Positions 1-8,300 of a DNA stretch of 11,587 nt are shown here, in pieces (within the stretch, counting starts at the first letter, position 1; each line of letters opens with the position of its first letter). Source of the stretch: an uncultured Aquimonas sp. (GTDB taxonomy: Bacteria > Pseudomonadota > Gammaproteobacteria > Xanthomonadales > Xanthomonadaceae); the NCBI GenBank assembly GCA_946481615.1, contig CAMLOR010000087.1, forward strand, positions 1-11,587, read 5' to 3'. A program made the position numbers and the translations under genes. The notes under the pieces were generated by a model. The model saw nothing but the letters and a program-made list of their open reading frames with translations, was not told where the DNA came from and ran no database searches.

Positions 1-1055
1 TTGAACAGCGGGCCGTCGCAGTGCGGGCAATAGGCCACGCCCTTGTTGCGGTACTGCGCTTCGCCCGGCACGCCCATCTGGCGCCAGCGCGCGCCGGTGG
101 AGAGCACGACCGAGCGCGAACGCAGCGTCGCGCCGTTCTCCAGTTCCACTTCCACCAGTCCATCCTCACCGGCCGCGCGCAATTTCGACGCACGCTGCAG
201 GTTCATCAGATCGACGTCGTAGTCGCGCACGTGGTTCTCGAGCGCGGCCGCCATCTTCGGGCCTTCGGTGTAGTCCACCGAGACGAAGTTCTCGATGCCC
301 ATCGTGTCCAGCACCTGGCCGCCAAAGCGCTCGGCCAGCACGCCGGTGCGGATGCCCTTGCGCGCGGCGTAGATCGCCGCCGCCGCGCCGGCCGGGCCGC
401 CGCCGACGACGAGCACGTCGAACGCGGGCTTGTTCTTCAACTGTTCGGCGGCGCGCGCGGCAGCACCGGTGTCCAGCTTGGCGACGATCTGTTCGACCGT
501 CATGCGGCCTTGGTCGAAGGGCTGGCCGTTGAGGAGGATGGTCGGCACGGACATGATCTCGCGCGCCGTCACCTCGTCCTGAAACAGCGCGCCGTCGATG
601 GCGACGTGCCGGATGTTGGCGTTGAGCACGCTCATCAGGTTGAGCGCCTGCACGGTGTCGGGGCAGCTCTGGCAGGAGAGCGACATGAAGGTCTCGAAGC
701 GGTATTCGCCTTCGAGCGCCATCACCTGATCGATGACGGCCTGTTCGAGCTTGGGCGGATGCCCGCCGACCTGCAGCAGGGCGAGCACCAGCGAGGTGAA
801 TTCGTGGCCGAGCGGGATGCCGGCGAAGCGCACGGCGATGTCGGTGCCGGTGCGGCGGATCTCGAAGGACGGGCGGCGCGCATCGTCGCCGTCGAGGCGC
901 AGCGAAATCCTGTCGGAAAGCGGCGCGATCTGTTCGAGCAGCGCGCGCATCTCGCGCGACGCATCGCTTTCGTCGAGCGCGGCGACCAGTTCGATCGGCT
1001 GTTGCAGCCGTTCGAGGTAGGTGCGCAGCTGCGAGAGGAGGGTGTCGTCGAGCAT
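1..1055 (-). CDS. ahpF: Alkyl hydroperoxide reductase subunit F (partial, C-terminus beyond left edge)
   Basis: Flavoprotein that takes electrons from NADH through FAD and two CXXC centres and passes them to AhpC; cytosolic. The visible 351 residues contain the N-terminal double-thioredoxin-like domain with its redox pair C128-QS-C131 (SCQSCPD). The FAD-binding loop VVGGGPAGA lies at about residues 216-224. The second redox motif [10 protein letters not shown] ends at the window edge with C343 and C346. These positions lie within two residues of the E. coli AhpF cysteines (129/132 and 345/348), which makes the assignment secure. The start chosen is the ATG at 1055-1053, preceded by GGAG (reverse strand of 1062-1065) six bases upstream. 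The NAD-binding part is missing only because the window ends. It lies 116 bp downstream of ahpC on the same strand, so the two are probably co-transcribed, with a palindromic repeat pair between them. Confidence 0.97.
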   Translation of the reverse strand, partial: MLDDTLLSQLRTYLERLQQPIELVAALDESDASREMRALLEQIAPLSDRISLRLDGDDARRPSFEIRRTGTDIAVRFAGIPLGHEFTSLVLALLQVGGHPPKLEQAVIDQVMALEGEYRFETFMSLSCQSCPDTVQALNLMSVLNANIRHVAIDGALFQDEVTAREIMSVPTILLNGQPFDQGRMTVEQIVAKLDTGAAARAAEQLKNKPAFDVLVVGGGPAGAAAAIYAARKGIRTGVLAERFGGQVLDTMGIENFVSVDYTEGPKMAAALENHVRDYDVDLMNLQRASKLRAAGEDGLVEVELENGATLRSRSVVLSTGARWRQMGVPGEAQYRNKGVAYCPHCDGPLF

Positions 1056-1091
1056 GGGGAACTCCGTGGGGTTGGGGTGCCTCGCACCCGG

Positions 1092-1143
1092 GCTCCCGCC
1101 TGCGCGGGAGCGACGCTGCCGTCATTCCCGCGAAGGCGGGAAT
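1092..1143. repeat. Palindromic repeat pair in the ahpC-ahpF gap
   Basis: Two hairpin units face each other. The first has an 8-bp perfect stem GCTCCCGC/GCGGGAGC around the loop CTGC (1092-1111). The second has a perfect stem ATTCCCGC/GCGGGAAT around the loop GAAG (1124-1143). Their flanks also pair, so about 1085-1150 forms one larger imperfect inverted repeat. Similar units occur at 4613-4680 and 9608-9836. As REP-like elements between co-transcribed genes they could protect ahpC mRNA or reduce read-through into ahpF; that role is inference. Apart from this pair and the ahpF ribosome-binding site, the gap holds nothing I recognise. Confidence 0.85.
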
Positions 1144-1171
1144 CCAGGTGCGATGCGTTACATCGACGCGA

Positions 1172-1735
1172 TCAGATCTTGCCGACCAGGTCGAGCGAAG
1201 GCTTCAGCGTATGCGCGCCTTCCTGCCACTTCGCCGGGCAAACCTCGCCCGGATGCGAAGCCACGTACTGCGCGGCCTTCACCTTGCGCAGCAGTTCCTT
1301 GGCGTCGCGGCCGATGCCGCCGGCGGTGATCTCGACGATCTGGATCTTGCCTTCCGGATCCACCACGAAGGTGCCGCGGTCGGCCAGGCCGGCTTCCTCG
1401 ATCATCACGCCGAAGTTGCGCGTGATGGTGCCGGTGGGGTCGCCCACCATCGTGTAATTGATCTTCTTGATTGCCGGCGAGGAGTCGTGCCAGGCCTTGT
1501 GCGAGAAGTGGGTGTCGGTGGAGACGCTGTAGATCTCCACGCCGAGCTTCTGGAAATCGGCGTAGTTGTCGGCGAGGTCCTCGAGCTCGGTCGGGCACAC
1601 GAAGGTGAAGTTCGCCGGGTAGAAGAAGAACACCGACCACTTGCCCTTGAGGTCGGCCTGGGTCAGCTGGCCGAACTTGCCGCCCTTGAAGGTCTGGGCG
1701 TTGAACGGCTTGATCTCGGTATTGATGAGGGACAT
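1172..1735 (-). CDS. ahpC: Alkyl hydroperoxide reductase subunit C (typical 2-Cys peroxiredoxin)
   Basis: Cytosolic peroxiredoxin that reduces hydrogen peroxide, organic peroxides and peroxynitrite and is recycled by AhpF. The protein is 187 residues, the same length as E. coli AhpC. The peroxidatic cysteine is C47 in FTFVCPTE, and the resolving cysteine is C166 in GEVCPAKW. The GGIG motif of the sensitive peroxiredoxin class is present, and the C-terminus LDLVGKI matches the enterobacterial protein. The ATG at 1735 is preferred: the sequence after it ([11 protein letters not shown]) starts where the family starts, and AAAGAGGA lies seven bases before it (reverse strand of 1743-1750). An in-frame ATG at 1822 would add 29 residues unlike the family and lies inside the predicted OxyR operator. 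It is the first gene of ahpC-ahpF and divergent from the aminopeptidase gene. Confidence 0.98.
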   Translation of the reverse strand: MSLINTEIKPFNAQTFKGGKFGQLTQADLKGKWSVFFFYPANFTFVCPTELEDLADNYADFQKLGVEIYSVSTDTHFSHKAWHDSSPAIKKINYTMVGDPTGTITRNFGVMIEEAGLADRGTFVVDPEGKIQIVEITAGGIGRDAKELLRKVKAAQYVASHPGEVCPAKWQEGAHTLKPSLDLVGKI

Positions 1736-1778
1736 CGATGGATCCTCTTTCGGTGGGGTGGTGAAGCGGATGGCGGCA

Positions 1779-1807
1779 AAACTACGCCGCCGCGATTGAT
1801 ACGGCAA
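1779..1807 (-). promoter_or_regulatory. Predicted ahpC promoter
   Basis: Reading on the minus strand, TTGCCG (1807-1802) and TAGTTT (1784-1779) are separated by 17 bases and resemble sigma-70 -35 and -10 elements. The -10 element is weak (3 of 6 matches), as is common for activator-dependent promoters. The -35 element directly abuts the predicted OxyR site, the usual arrangement for OxyR activation. Transcription would begin near 1772, giving a leader of roughly 35-40 bases before ahpC. Confidence 0.5.
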
Positions 1808-1844
1808 ATCGAATGTTGCCATGAATTCGATAGGTGACGGCTAT
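1808..1844 (-). promoter_or_regulatory. Predicted OxyR operator upstream of ahpC
   Basis: The established OxyR tetramer motif is two ATAG-N7-CTAT dyads separated by seven bases, 37 bp in all. Here a perfect dyad, ATAG-N7-CTAT, occupies 1830-1844. After exactly seven bases a second dyad, ATCG-N7-CCAT, occupies 1808-1822. That is 14 of 16 core positions with exact spacing. It sits immediately upstream of the ahpC -35 element. OxyR control of ahpC is well established in proteobacteria, including xanthomonads; the operator here is a prediction from sequence. Confidence 0.72.
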
Positions 1845-1891
1845 CGCAGGTCCGTCCGGTAGCGCCTGCTATCCTCCGCCGCTACCGACCC

Positions 1892-1896
1892 GGAGG
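1892..1896 (+). promoter_or_regulatory. Ribosome-binding site of the M1 aminopeptidase
   Basis: GGAGG lies five bases before the ATG at 1902. It overlaps the in-frame GTG at 1896, so that GTG cannot be the start and the gene begins at 1902. Confidence 0.75.
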
Positions 1897-1901
1897 TGCG
1901 C

Positions 1902-4607
1902 ATGCGAAATCGTCGATCCTGGCTGCTGTCCCTGGCCTGTCTGTGTGTCGCGGCCCAGGCCGCCGACGAGGTGCCGCTCGGCCGACTGCCGCGCACCGTC
2001 ACGCCCGAACACGTCGCGCTCGAACTGCGCATGGACCCGCGCGAAGAGGGCTTCAGCGGCAAGACGCGCATCGACGTGAGCGTCAACGAGGCCACCGACG
2101 TGATCTGGCTGCACGGCCGCCATCTCGATTTCGACAAGGCCTCCATCACGCTGGCCAGCGGCGAGGAAATCCCGCTCAAGGTGGAAGTGGCGGACGAAGC
2201 CGGCGGCGTGCTCAAGCTCACCGCGCCTGCCGCGCTGGCGAAGGGCAAGGCGAAGCTCGCTTTCGACTACCGCGCGAAATACGACCGTCAGTTGCAGGGC
2301 GCCTATCAGGTGAAGGTGGGCGACGACGCCTACGTGATGACGCAGATGGAGCCGCTCGGCGCGCGCAGTGCCTTCCCGGGTTTCGACGAGCCCGGCTTCA
2401 AGACGCCATGGGACGTGACGCTGATCGTGCCCGAATCGCAGAAGGCCATCGCCAACACCGCCGAGATCGGCCGCGACAAGGTCGAGGACGGCTGGCAGAA
2501 ACTGCGCTACGCCACCACCGAAAACCTGCCGAGCTATCTCATCGCCTTCGCGGTGGGCCCGTGGGATGTCGTGGAGCATGCGGACATCCCGCCCGGCGCC
2601 ATCCGCAAGACGCCGCTGAAGTTGCGCGGCATCGCGACCAAGGGCCGCGGCAAGGAAATGACCTACGCCCTCGACCACACCGCGGAAATCGTCGCGGCGC
2701 TGGAGAACTACTTCGGTTCGCCGTATCCCTTCGACAAGCTCGATCTGCTGGCCGCGCCCGACTACAGCTTCGGTGCGATGGAGAATGCGGGCCTGATCGT
2801 CTACCGCGAAACGCTGATGCTGGGCGTGGACAAGGCGCCGACGCAGACGCGCCAGGGCTACTGGGGCACGCACACGCACGAACTGGCGCACCAATGGTTC
2901 GGCAACCTCGTCACCATGCCGTGGTGGGACGACATCTGGCTCAACGAAGCCTTCGCCACCTGGATGGCGAGCAAGATCGTCCACCAGCTCAAGCCCGAGT
3001 TCCACGCCGACCGCCGGCTGCTGCAGGCAAGCCTGGGCGCGATGGGCGAGGACAGCCTGGCCAGCACGCGCCGCATCCATGAGCCGGTGCACGCCTACAC
3101 CGATGTCCTTTCCGCGTTCGATGGCATCACCTACCAGAAGGGCGGGGCGGTGCTGTCGATGTTCGAGTCTTACCTCGGCGAGGAGAAATTCCGCGAAGCC
3201 GTGCGGCTGCACATGCGCAAGTTCGCGCGCGGCAATGCCACGAGCATCGACCTGATGAACTCCCTCGCCGCGCAGACCGATCGCGCCAGCGAAGTGCAGG
3301 CCGCCTTCGCCAGCTTCACCGATCTGGCCGGCGTGCCCTTCCTGCGCACCGATCTCGAATGCCGCGCGGGCGCCAAGCCGCAGCTGACGATCCGCCAGCA
3401 CCGCTATCTGCCGCTCGGCTCGAAGGCCGCCGACGGCCAGACCTGGGGCATCCCGCTGTGCGTGCGCTATCCGGACGGCGCCGGCACGAAGAAGCAGTGC
3501 GAACTGATCGATGGCGCCAGCAGCACGATCGCGCTCGATACCGACACCTGCCCGGCCTGGCTGCATCCGAATGCGGACGGCGCGGGCTACTACCGCTTCG
3601 CGCTGGCGGGCGACGACCAGGCCGCGCTCGATGCCGCCTTCGGGCAGCTCAACGAACGCGAGCAGCGCGTCTACGCCGATTCGCTGAGCGCGGCCTTCCG
3701 CAACGGCACGCTGGCGATCGAACCGTATCTGGCCGCCGTGCCGCGCCTGGCCGCGAGCGATGCGCGCGAGGTCGTGACGGCGCCCACCAACAATCTCGAA
3801 TGGCTGTGGGAACACGGCGTGAAGGACGAGGCGCAGCGCGACGTCCTGCAGCGCTGGATCGCCGGCGTGTATCAATCGCGCCTCGACGCGCTCGGCCTCG
3901 ATCCGAAGGACGGCGATTCCGACGAGACCAAGCTGCTGCGCCAGAACCTGATCGCGCTGCTGGCCGACACGGCACGCGTTCCGGCGCTGCGCGAGGAGCT
4001 GGCGAAGCGCGGACGCATGGTGCTGGGCCTGGACAAGGACGGTGCGCTGGCGGTGGACGCCGTGCCGGCGGACCAGCGCGGCATCGCGCTCGCGATGGCC
4101 GGCGCGCTCGGCGGCGAAGCCGAGTTCGAGGCGGCGAAGAAGCATTTCCTCGCCTCGCGCGATGCGCAGCTGCGCGGGCAGCTGCTGTTCGCGATGGGCC
4201 GGACGCCGGAGCCGGCGTTGCAGGCGCGCGCGCGCGAGTTCGTGCTCGATCCGGCGGTGAAGTCGGGCGAGATCGGCGGCATCCTGATGGCGCAGCTCGG
4301 CGAACCGGCCACGCGCACCGCGGCGCGCGCGTGGTATCGCGAGCACTTCGAGCAGATCTTCGGCAAGGCGCCGCAGGTGTGGCAGGCCTTCCTGCCCGGT
4401 TTCGATTCCAGCGGCATGTGCAGCGAGGCCGAAGCCGTCGACCTGCATGCGCGCTACAACGAGCGCATGGCCAAGGTCGAAGGCGGGCCGCGCGGCATGG
4501 CGCAGGCCGAGGAGGAAGTGCGGCTGTGCGCCGCGCTGCGCGGGCATCACGCCGGCACCTTCGACGTTCCCGCGCCGGGCGCGAGCGCGATGCGCGAAAC
4601 TCCGTAA
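1902..4607 (+). CDS. Exported M1-family zinc aminopeptidase (aminopeptidase N-like)
   Basis: Predicted to remove N-terminal residues from peptides, probably in the periplasm. The 901-residue product starts with a signal peptide: a basic n-region (MRNRR), a hydrophobic stretch at 7-18 and a likely cleavage after AQA at 18-20. The N-terminal beta domain is followed by the catalytic domain. That domain carries the exopeptidase motif GAMEN (291-295), the zinc site HELAH (326-330) with third ligand E349 (the exact HEXXH-X18-E spacing), and the transition-state tyrosine Y411 in ITYQKGG. The C-terminal third (about 530-860) resembles the helical ERAP1-C type domain. E. coli PepN is cytosolic, so this exported form is better named M1 metallopeptidase than pepN. 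It is divergent from ahpC, and its upstream region contains the OxyR site. The stop codon is followed at once by a long inverted repeat. Confidence 0.96.
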   Translation: MRNRRSWLLSLACLCVAAQAADEVPLGRLPRTVTPEHVALELRMDPREEGFSGKTRIDVSVNEATDVIWLHGRHLDFDKASITLASGEEIPLKVEVADEAGGVLKLTAPAALAKGKAKLAFDYRAKYDRQLQGAYQVKVGDDAYVMTQMEPLGARSAFPGFDEPGFKTPWDVTLIVPESQKAIANTAEIGRDKVEDGWQKLRYATTENLPSYLIAFAVGPWDVVEHADIPPGAIRKTPLKLRGIATKGRGKEMTYALDHTAEIVAALENYFGSPYPFDKLDLLAAPDYSFGAMENAGLIVYRETLMLGVDKAPTQTRQGYWGTHTHELAHQWFGNLVTMPWWDDIWLNEAFATWMASKIVHQLKPEFHADRRLLQASLGAMGEDSLASTRRIHEPVHAYTDVLSAFDGITYQKGGAVLSMFESYLGEEKFREAVRLHMRKFARGNATSIDLMNSLAAQTDRASEVQAAFASFTDLAGVPFLRTDLECRAGAKPQLTIRQHRYLPLGSKAADGQTWGIPLCVRYPDGAGTKKQCELIDGASSTIALDTDTCPAWLHPNADGAGYYRFALAGDDQAALDAAFGQLNEREQRVYADSLSAAFRNGTLAIEPYLAAVPRLAASDAREVVTAPTNNLEWLWEHGVKDEAQRDVLQRWIAGVYQSRLDALGLDPKDGDSDETKLLRQNLIALLADTARVPALREELAKRGRMVLGLDKDGALAVDAVPADQRGIALAMAGALGGEAEFEAAKKHFLASRDAQLRGQLLFAMGRTPEPALQARAREFVLDPAVKSGEIGGILMAQLGEPATRTAARAWYREHFEQIFGKAPQVWQAFLPGFDSSGMCSEAEAVDLHARYNERMAKVEGGPRGMAQAEEEVRLCAALRGHHAGTFDVPAPGASAMRETP

Positions 4608-4612
4608 CGCCC

Positions 4613-4680
4613 GGCACCTGGGTTCCGCCTGCGCGGGGACGACGCCCGTCGTCCCCGCGCAGGCGGGGACCCAAGTTCGA
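4613..4680. repeat. Long inverted repeat after the aminopeptidase gene
   Basis: Two repeat units of about 30 bases face each other around the tetrabase GCCC (4644-4647). The arms match closely, so the whole element could form one hairpin of nearly 30 bp. The right unit also has its own perfect stem, GTCCCCGC/GCGGGGAC, around loop GCAG (4651-4670). The left unit is one base shorter in its stem. It begins five bases after the stop codon at 4607. It lacks a T-run, so it is not a textbook intrinsic terminator, but it could stabilise the mRNA 3' end or slow polymerase. The remainder of the gap to 4775 shows only a weak promoter-like element. Confidence 0.85.
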
Positions 4681-4706
4681 AGAAGCCGTCGCACTCGCTT
4701 CCCGCC

Positions 4707-4736
4707 TTCGCGAGCACGGCGACGGCGCGATACTAT
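4707..4736 (+). promoter_or_regulatory. Weak candidate promoter for the Pycsar-effector-like gene
   Basis: TACTAT at 4731-4736 resembles a -10 element (4 of 6) and stands out in GC-rich surroundings. The best -35 candidate, TTCGCG at 4707-4712 with an 18-base spacer, is poor. The leader to the ATG at 4776 would be about 33 bases. Confidence 0.25.
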
Positions 4737-4775
4737 GGCGACCGCGACCGACGACCGCGCGACACCGGGGATCGA

Positions 4776-5330
4776 ATGCAGCCTGACGACAGCGAGCGCG
4801 CCGCCTCGCCCTTCGCCGCGGTGCCCGAGCGCAGCAGCGCCGATCATCTGCTGCGCCTCGTGCAGCAGCACCACGTGCAGCTTTCCACCATGGCCGACAC
4901 CAAGGCCAACATCATCATCACGGTGTCGTCCATCGTGCTGACGCTGGTGCTCGGGCGGGTCACCGACCCGGATCTTCGTGCGGGGCTCATCGTGCTCGGC
5001 GCCTTCACGCTGCTCGCACTGCTGCTCGCCATCCTGGCCGTGCTGCCCAAGTACCGTGGCGCGAAGAAGATCGACGGATCGCTGCCCGCGGATTTCAATC
5101 TGCTCTTCTTCGGCCATTTCGTGGCGCTCGATCGCGAGCGCTATCTTGCGGAAGTGGCGCAGCGGATGCTGCCGGGGCAGGCCTACGAAACCGTCGTGCG
5201 CGACGTCTATTCGCTCGGCCAGTATCTGGCGCAGCACAAATATCCGTATCTGCGGCTGAGTTATCTGTTCTTCCTGGCGGGTTTCGTGCTGGCCTGCGTG
5301 GTGCAGGGCGCGCATCTCGTCGCGGGGTGA
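4776..5330 (+). CDS. Pycsar-effector-like membrane protein (PycTM / DUF5706 family)
   Basis: A 184-residue inner-membrane protein. A polar N-terminal part (1-24) leads to an amphipathic helix ending in the motif LSTMADTKANIII (36-48). This matches the conserved D-x-K-A segment that opens the first membrane helix of the Pycsar effector (DUF5706) family. Hydrophobic helices lie at about 46-59, 69-90 and 160-177. Before the last one is the segment DVYSLGQYLAQHKYPYLR (143-160), typical of the family's C-terminal half. In characterised Pycsar systems such proteins respond to cCMP or cUMP made by a PycC cyclase and damage the inner membrane to stop phage growth. No cyclase gene is present here, so a defence role is inference. 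The start ATG has only a weak GGGG (4767-4770) upstream. The next gene starts 66 bp downstream on the same strand, so the two are probably co-transcribed. Confidence 0.8.
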   Translation: MQPDDSERAASPFAAVPERSSADHLLRLVQQHHVQLSTMADTKANIIITVSSIVLTLVLGRVTDPDLRAGLIVLGAFTLLALLLAILAVLPKYRGAKKIDGSLPADFNLLFFGHFVALDRERYLAEVAQRMLPGQAYETVVRDVYSLGQYLAQHKYPYLRLSYLFFLAGFVLACVVQGAHLVAG

Positions 5331-5382
5331 GGCGGCAGTGACCCTTCGCCGCGCCGCCGCACGTAGCTGGCGCGGAATCCAC

Positions 5383-5388
5383 GAGGAG
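5383..5388 (+). promoter_or_regulatory. Ribosome-binding site of the large membrane protein
   Basis: GAGGAG lies eight bases before the ATG at 5397. It supports that start over the shorter overlapping reading frames. Confidence 0.7.
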
Positions 5389-5396
5389 CGACGCGC

Positions 5397-8300
5397 ATGC
5401 ACGGTGGCCGGTGGTGGGGCGGGGTGCTGGGGGCGATGCTGTGGGCGGCGGCCGTGCCGGCCGCGCCGGTGGCGGTGCCGACGATGCTCGAATCCTGGCG
5501 CGAATGGGTGTTGCACGGCCACGAGGCGGAACTGTGCCCGGCGCGCGTCGGCGATGGCACCGCGCAATGCGTCTGGCCCGGCGAATTGCGCATCGAGGCC
5601 GGTGCCTCCGGCGCGCGTTTCTCGCAGCGCTGGACGGTGGACGCCGAGCAGTCCATCCCGCTGCCGGGCGATGGCGACGATTTCCGCCCGATCGAGGTCA
5701 CACTCGATGGCGCACCGGCGCCGGTCGCCTTCGAGGACGGCCGGCCGGTGCTGCACGTGCCGCCGGGCTCCTACACCGTATCCGGCCGCATCGAATGGAG
5801 CACGCGGCCGCCGACGCTGGCGCTGCCGGACGAAATCGCCTGGGTGAGCCTGGCTCTCGATGGCGAAACCGTGGCCGTGCCGCGCCGCGACGAATCCGGC
5901 GATCTGGTACTGGGCGCCACCGGCGCGGCCGAAGGCGATGCGCTGCAGTTGGAGGTGTATCGCCTGCTGGCCGACGGCACGCCGCCGTGGCTGGCCACGC
6001 GCATCGAACTGTCGGTCACCGGCAAGCCGCGCGAGCAGGTGCTCGGCCCCATCCTGCCGGCCGGCTACGTGCCGGTGGCGCTCGACGGCCAGGTGCCGCT
6101 GCGCTGGGAAAGCGACGGGCGGCTGCGGTTGCAACTGCGCCCGGGATTCTGGTCGGTGACGGTGATCGCGCGCGCGCCGGCCACCGCCACCGAGTTCGCG
6201 ATGCCGCCCGTGCCCGAACCCTGGGTGCCGCAGGAGATCTGGCAGTTCCGCGTCGCGCCCGAATTCCGCATCGCGCAGCTCGAAGGCGTGCCGGGCGTGG
6301 ATCCCGACCAGGCCGACGTGCCCGAATGGACGGAAGGCGTCGGTCCCGACACGCTCGCACGCTGGCACTGGTTGCTGGCGACCACCGCGTTGCCGACCTT
6401 CGTTCTCGATGCGCAGGCGCAGGCCACGCTGGCCGCGAGTCTGCGCGGCCTGCCGGCACAGCGTCCGCCGCGGCTGTCGCTGTCGCGCCAGCTCTGGCTC
6501 ACGTTCGACGGCAGCGAATACCTGGCGCGCGACGTCATCGACGGGCAGCTCGGCAGCGCGCAGCGGCTCGACATGCGCGAGCCCTGGCGTCTGGAAGAAG
6601 CCACCGGCGGCGAGGATCGGAACCTGCTGATCACACAGGGGCCCGAACCCGGCACCAGCGGCTTCGAATGGCGCGATGCGCAGGTTTCGGTGCGTACCGG
6701 TGCGCGCGCGCCGCGCCGCGCGGCGATGCCGGCCAGCGGTTGGAACCAGCCCTTCGACAGCGCGAACGCTTCGCTGCACCTGCCGCCGGGCTACCGTCTG
6801 TTCGGCGCCACCGGGGTCGATCAGGCCGGCGGCAGTTGGGTGGCGCGCTGGACGCTGCTCGATCTGTTCCTCGCCAGCATCGTGCTGCTGCTGGCGTGGC
6901 GCCTGCGCGACGCCTCGATCGCGGTGGCCCTGTTCGGCTGGCTGCTGTGGTCCTGGCACGAGCCCGATGCCCCGCGTATCACGCTGCTGCTGGCGCTGGG
7001 CCTGGTGCTCGCGCTGCGTTACGTGCCCGCGGGACGCTGGCAGCGCGCGCTCGGCTGGCTGCAGCGCGGCCTGCTCGTGCTGGTGGCGTTGTGGAGCCTG
7101 TCGTTCGCAGCCACGCAGTTGACCTGGGCGATCTTTCCGCAGCTGGAGGAATCGGACGCCTACGGCGGCGCCGATGCCGATGTGGTCGAGGTGAGCTTCC
7201 TCGAACCGCCGCCGCAGGTCATGGCCGAAGCCCCCATGCCGGCGGATGCTGCCGCGCCGCGGATGCGCGCCCAGAACCAGGCGTTCGAGAGGATCGAAGT
7301 CACGGGATCGCGCATCAAACGGGTCGACCTCTACAAATATCCCACCGATGCCATCCCGCAGGCCGGCCGCGCGCGGCCCGATTGGCAGTGGCACGTGCAT
7401 GCGCTGCGCTGGAACGGCCCTTTGCTGGCGGACGAAACGATGCGGCTGTGGATTTCGCCGCCCTGGCTGACGCGCCTGCTGCGCGTGGCTTCGGTACTGC
7501 TGCTGGCCTATGCGCTGCTCGCGCTGGCGCGGCGCAGCTGGAAGCTGCCACCGGCGCAACCGCGTGCCGTGCAACCCGAACTGCCGCTGCGCGCCGCGGC
7601 GGCGGCGCTGTTCTCGGTGGCGTTGGCCTTGCCCGCGGCGGTGCGCGCGCAGGCCACGCCGGACGGCGCCACGCTGGAAGAACTGCGCACGCGGCTGCTC
7701 GAAGCGCAGGCTCCGTGCCATCCGGACTGCGCTTCGCTCGCTACGGTCAGCGTGCAGCGCAGCGCCAGTGGCGTGCAGCTCGTGCTCGAAGCGCATGCGC
7801 AGGAGCGCCTCGCGTGGCCGCTGCCGTGGCCGGCGGAGGCGCCGGTGCTCGCCGGGGTGCGCGTCGACGGCGTGCCGGCGCAGCCGCTGCGCGACGGTGC
7901 GGGCGCGTGGGTCGCGCTCGAGCGCGGCGTGCATCGTATCGAGATCGAATTCGCCAGCGAGGAGGGCCGCTGGCGCATCGAATTCCCGCTGGTTCCTGCG
8001 CGCGTCGCGGTGCCCGACGAAGGTTTCGAAGCCAGTGGCATCGACGACGGCCGCCTGATCGGCAATACGCTGGAACTGATCGCCGCATCGGACGCCGGCA
8101 GCGGGGACGACGCCGACGGCGCGGAGACCAGCGAATCCATCCCGCCGTTCGTGCGCGTGCGCCGTCATCTCACCATCGACCAGCAATGGCGGCTCGACAC
8201 CATCGTCGAGCGCATCGCGCCGGCGCGCGGCGGATTGACCGTGCCGGTGCCGCTGCTGGAAGGCGAACTGCCGCTCGAGAACGCGCCACCGTTGCGCGGA

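Noticed and set aside
21..1457. A 478-codon plus-strand frame across ahpF and ahpC
   Set aside because: It is antisense to two unmistakable genes, and its product is low-complexity Arg/His/Ala-rich sequence.
1736..1822. A 29-residue N-terminal extension of AhpC starting at the ATG at 1822
   Set aside because: It has no ribosome-binding site, overlaps the operator and promoter, and gives a protein longer than the very constant family length.
4613..4680. A classical intrinsic terminator after the aminopeptidase gene
   Set aside because: The hairpin is strong but no T-run follows, and the sequence belongs to a dispersed repeat family found at two other sites in the window.
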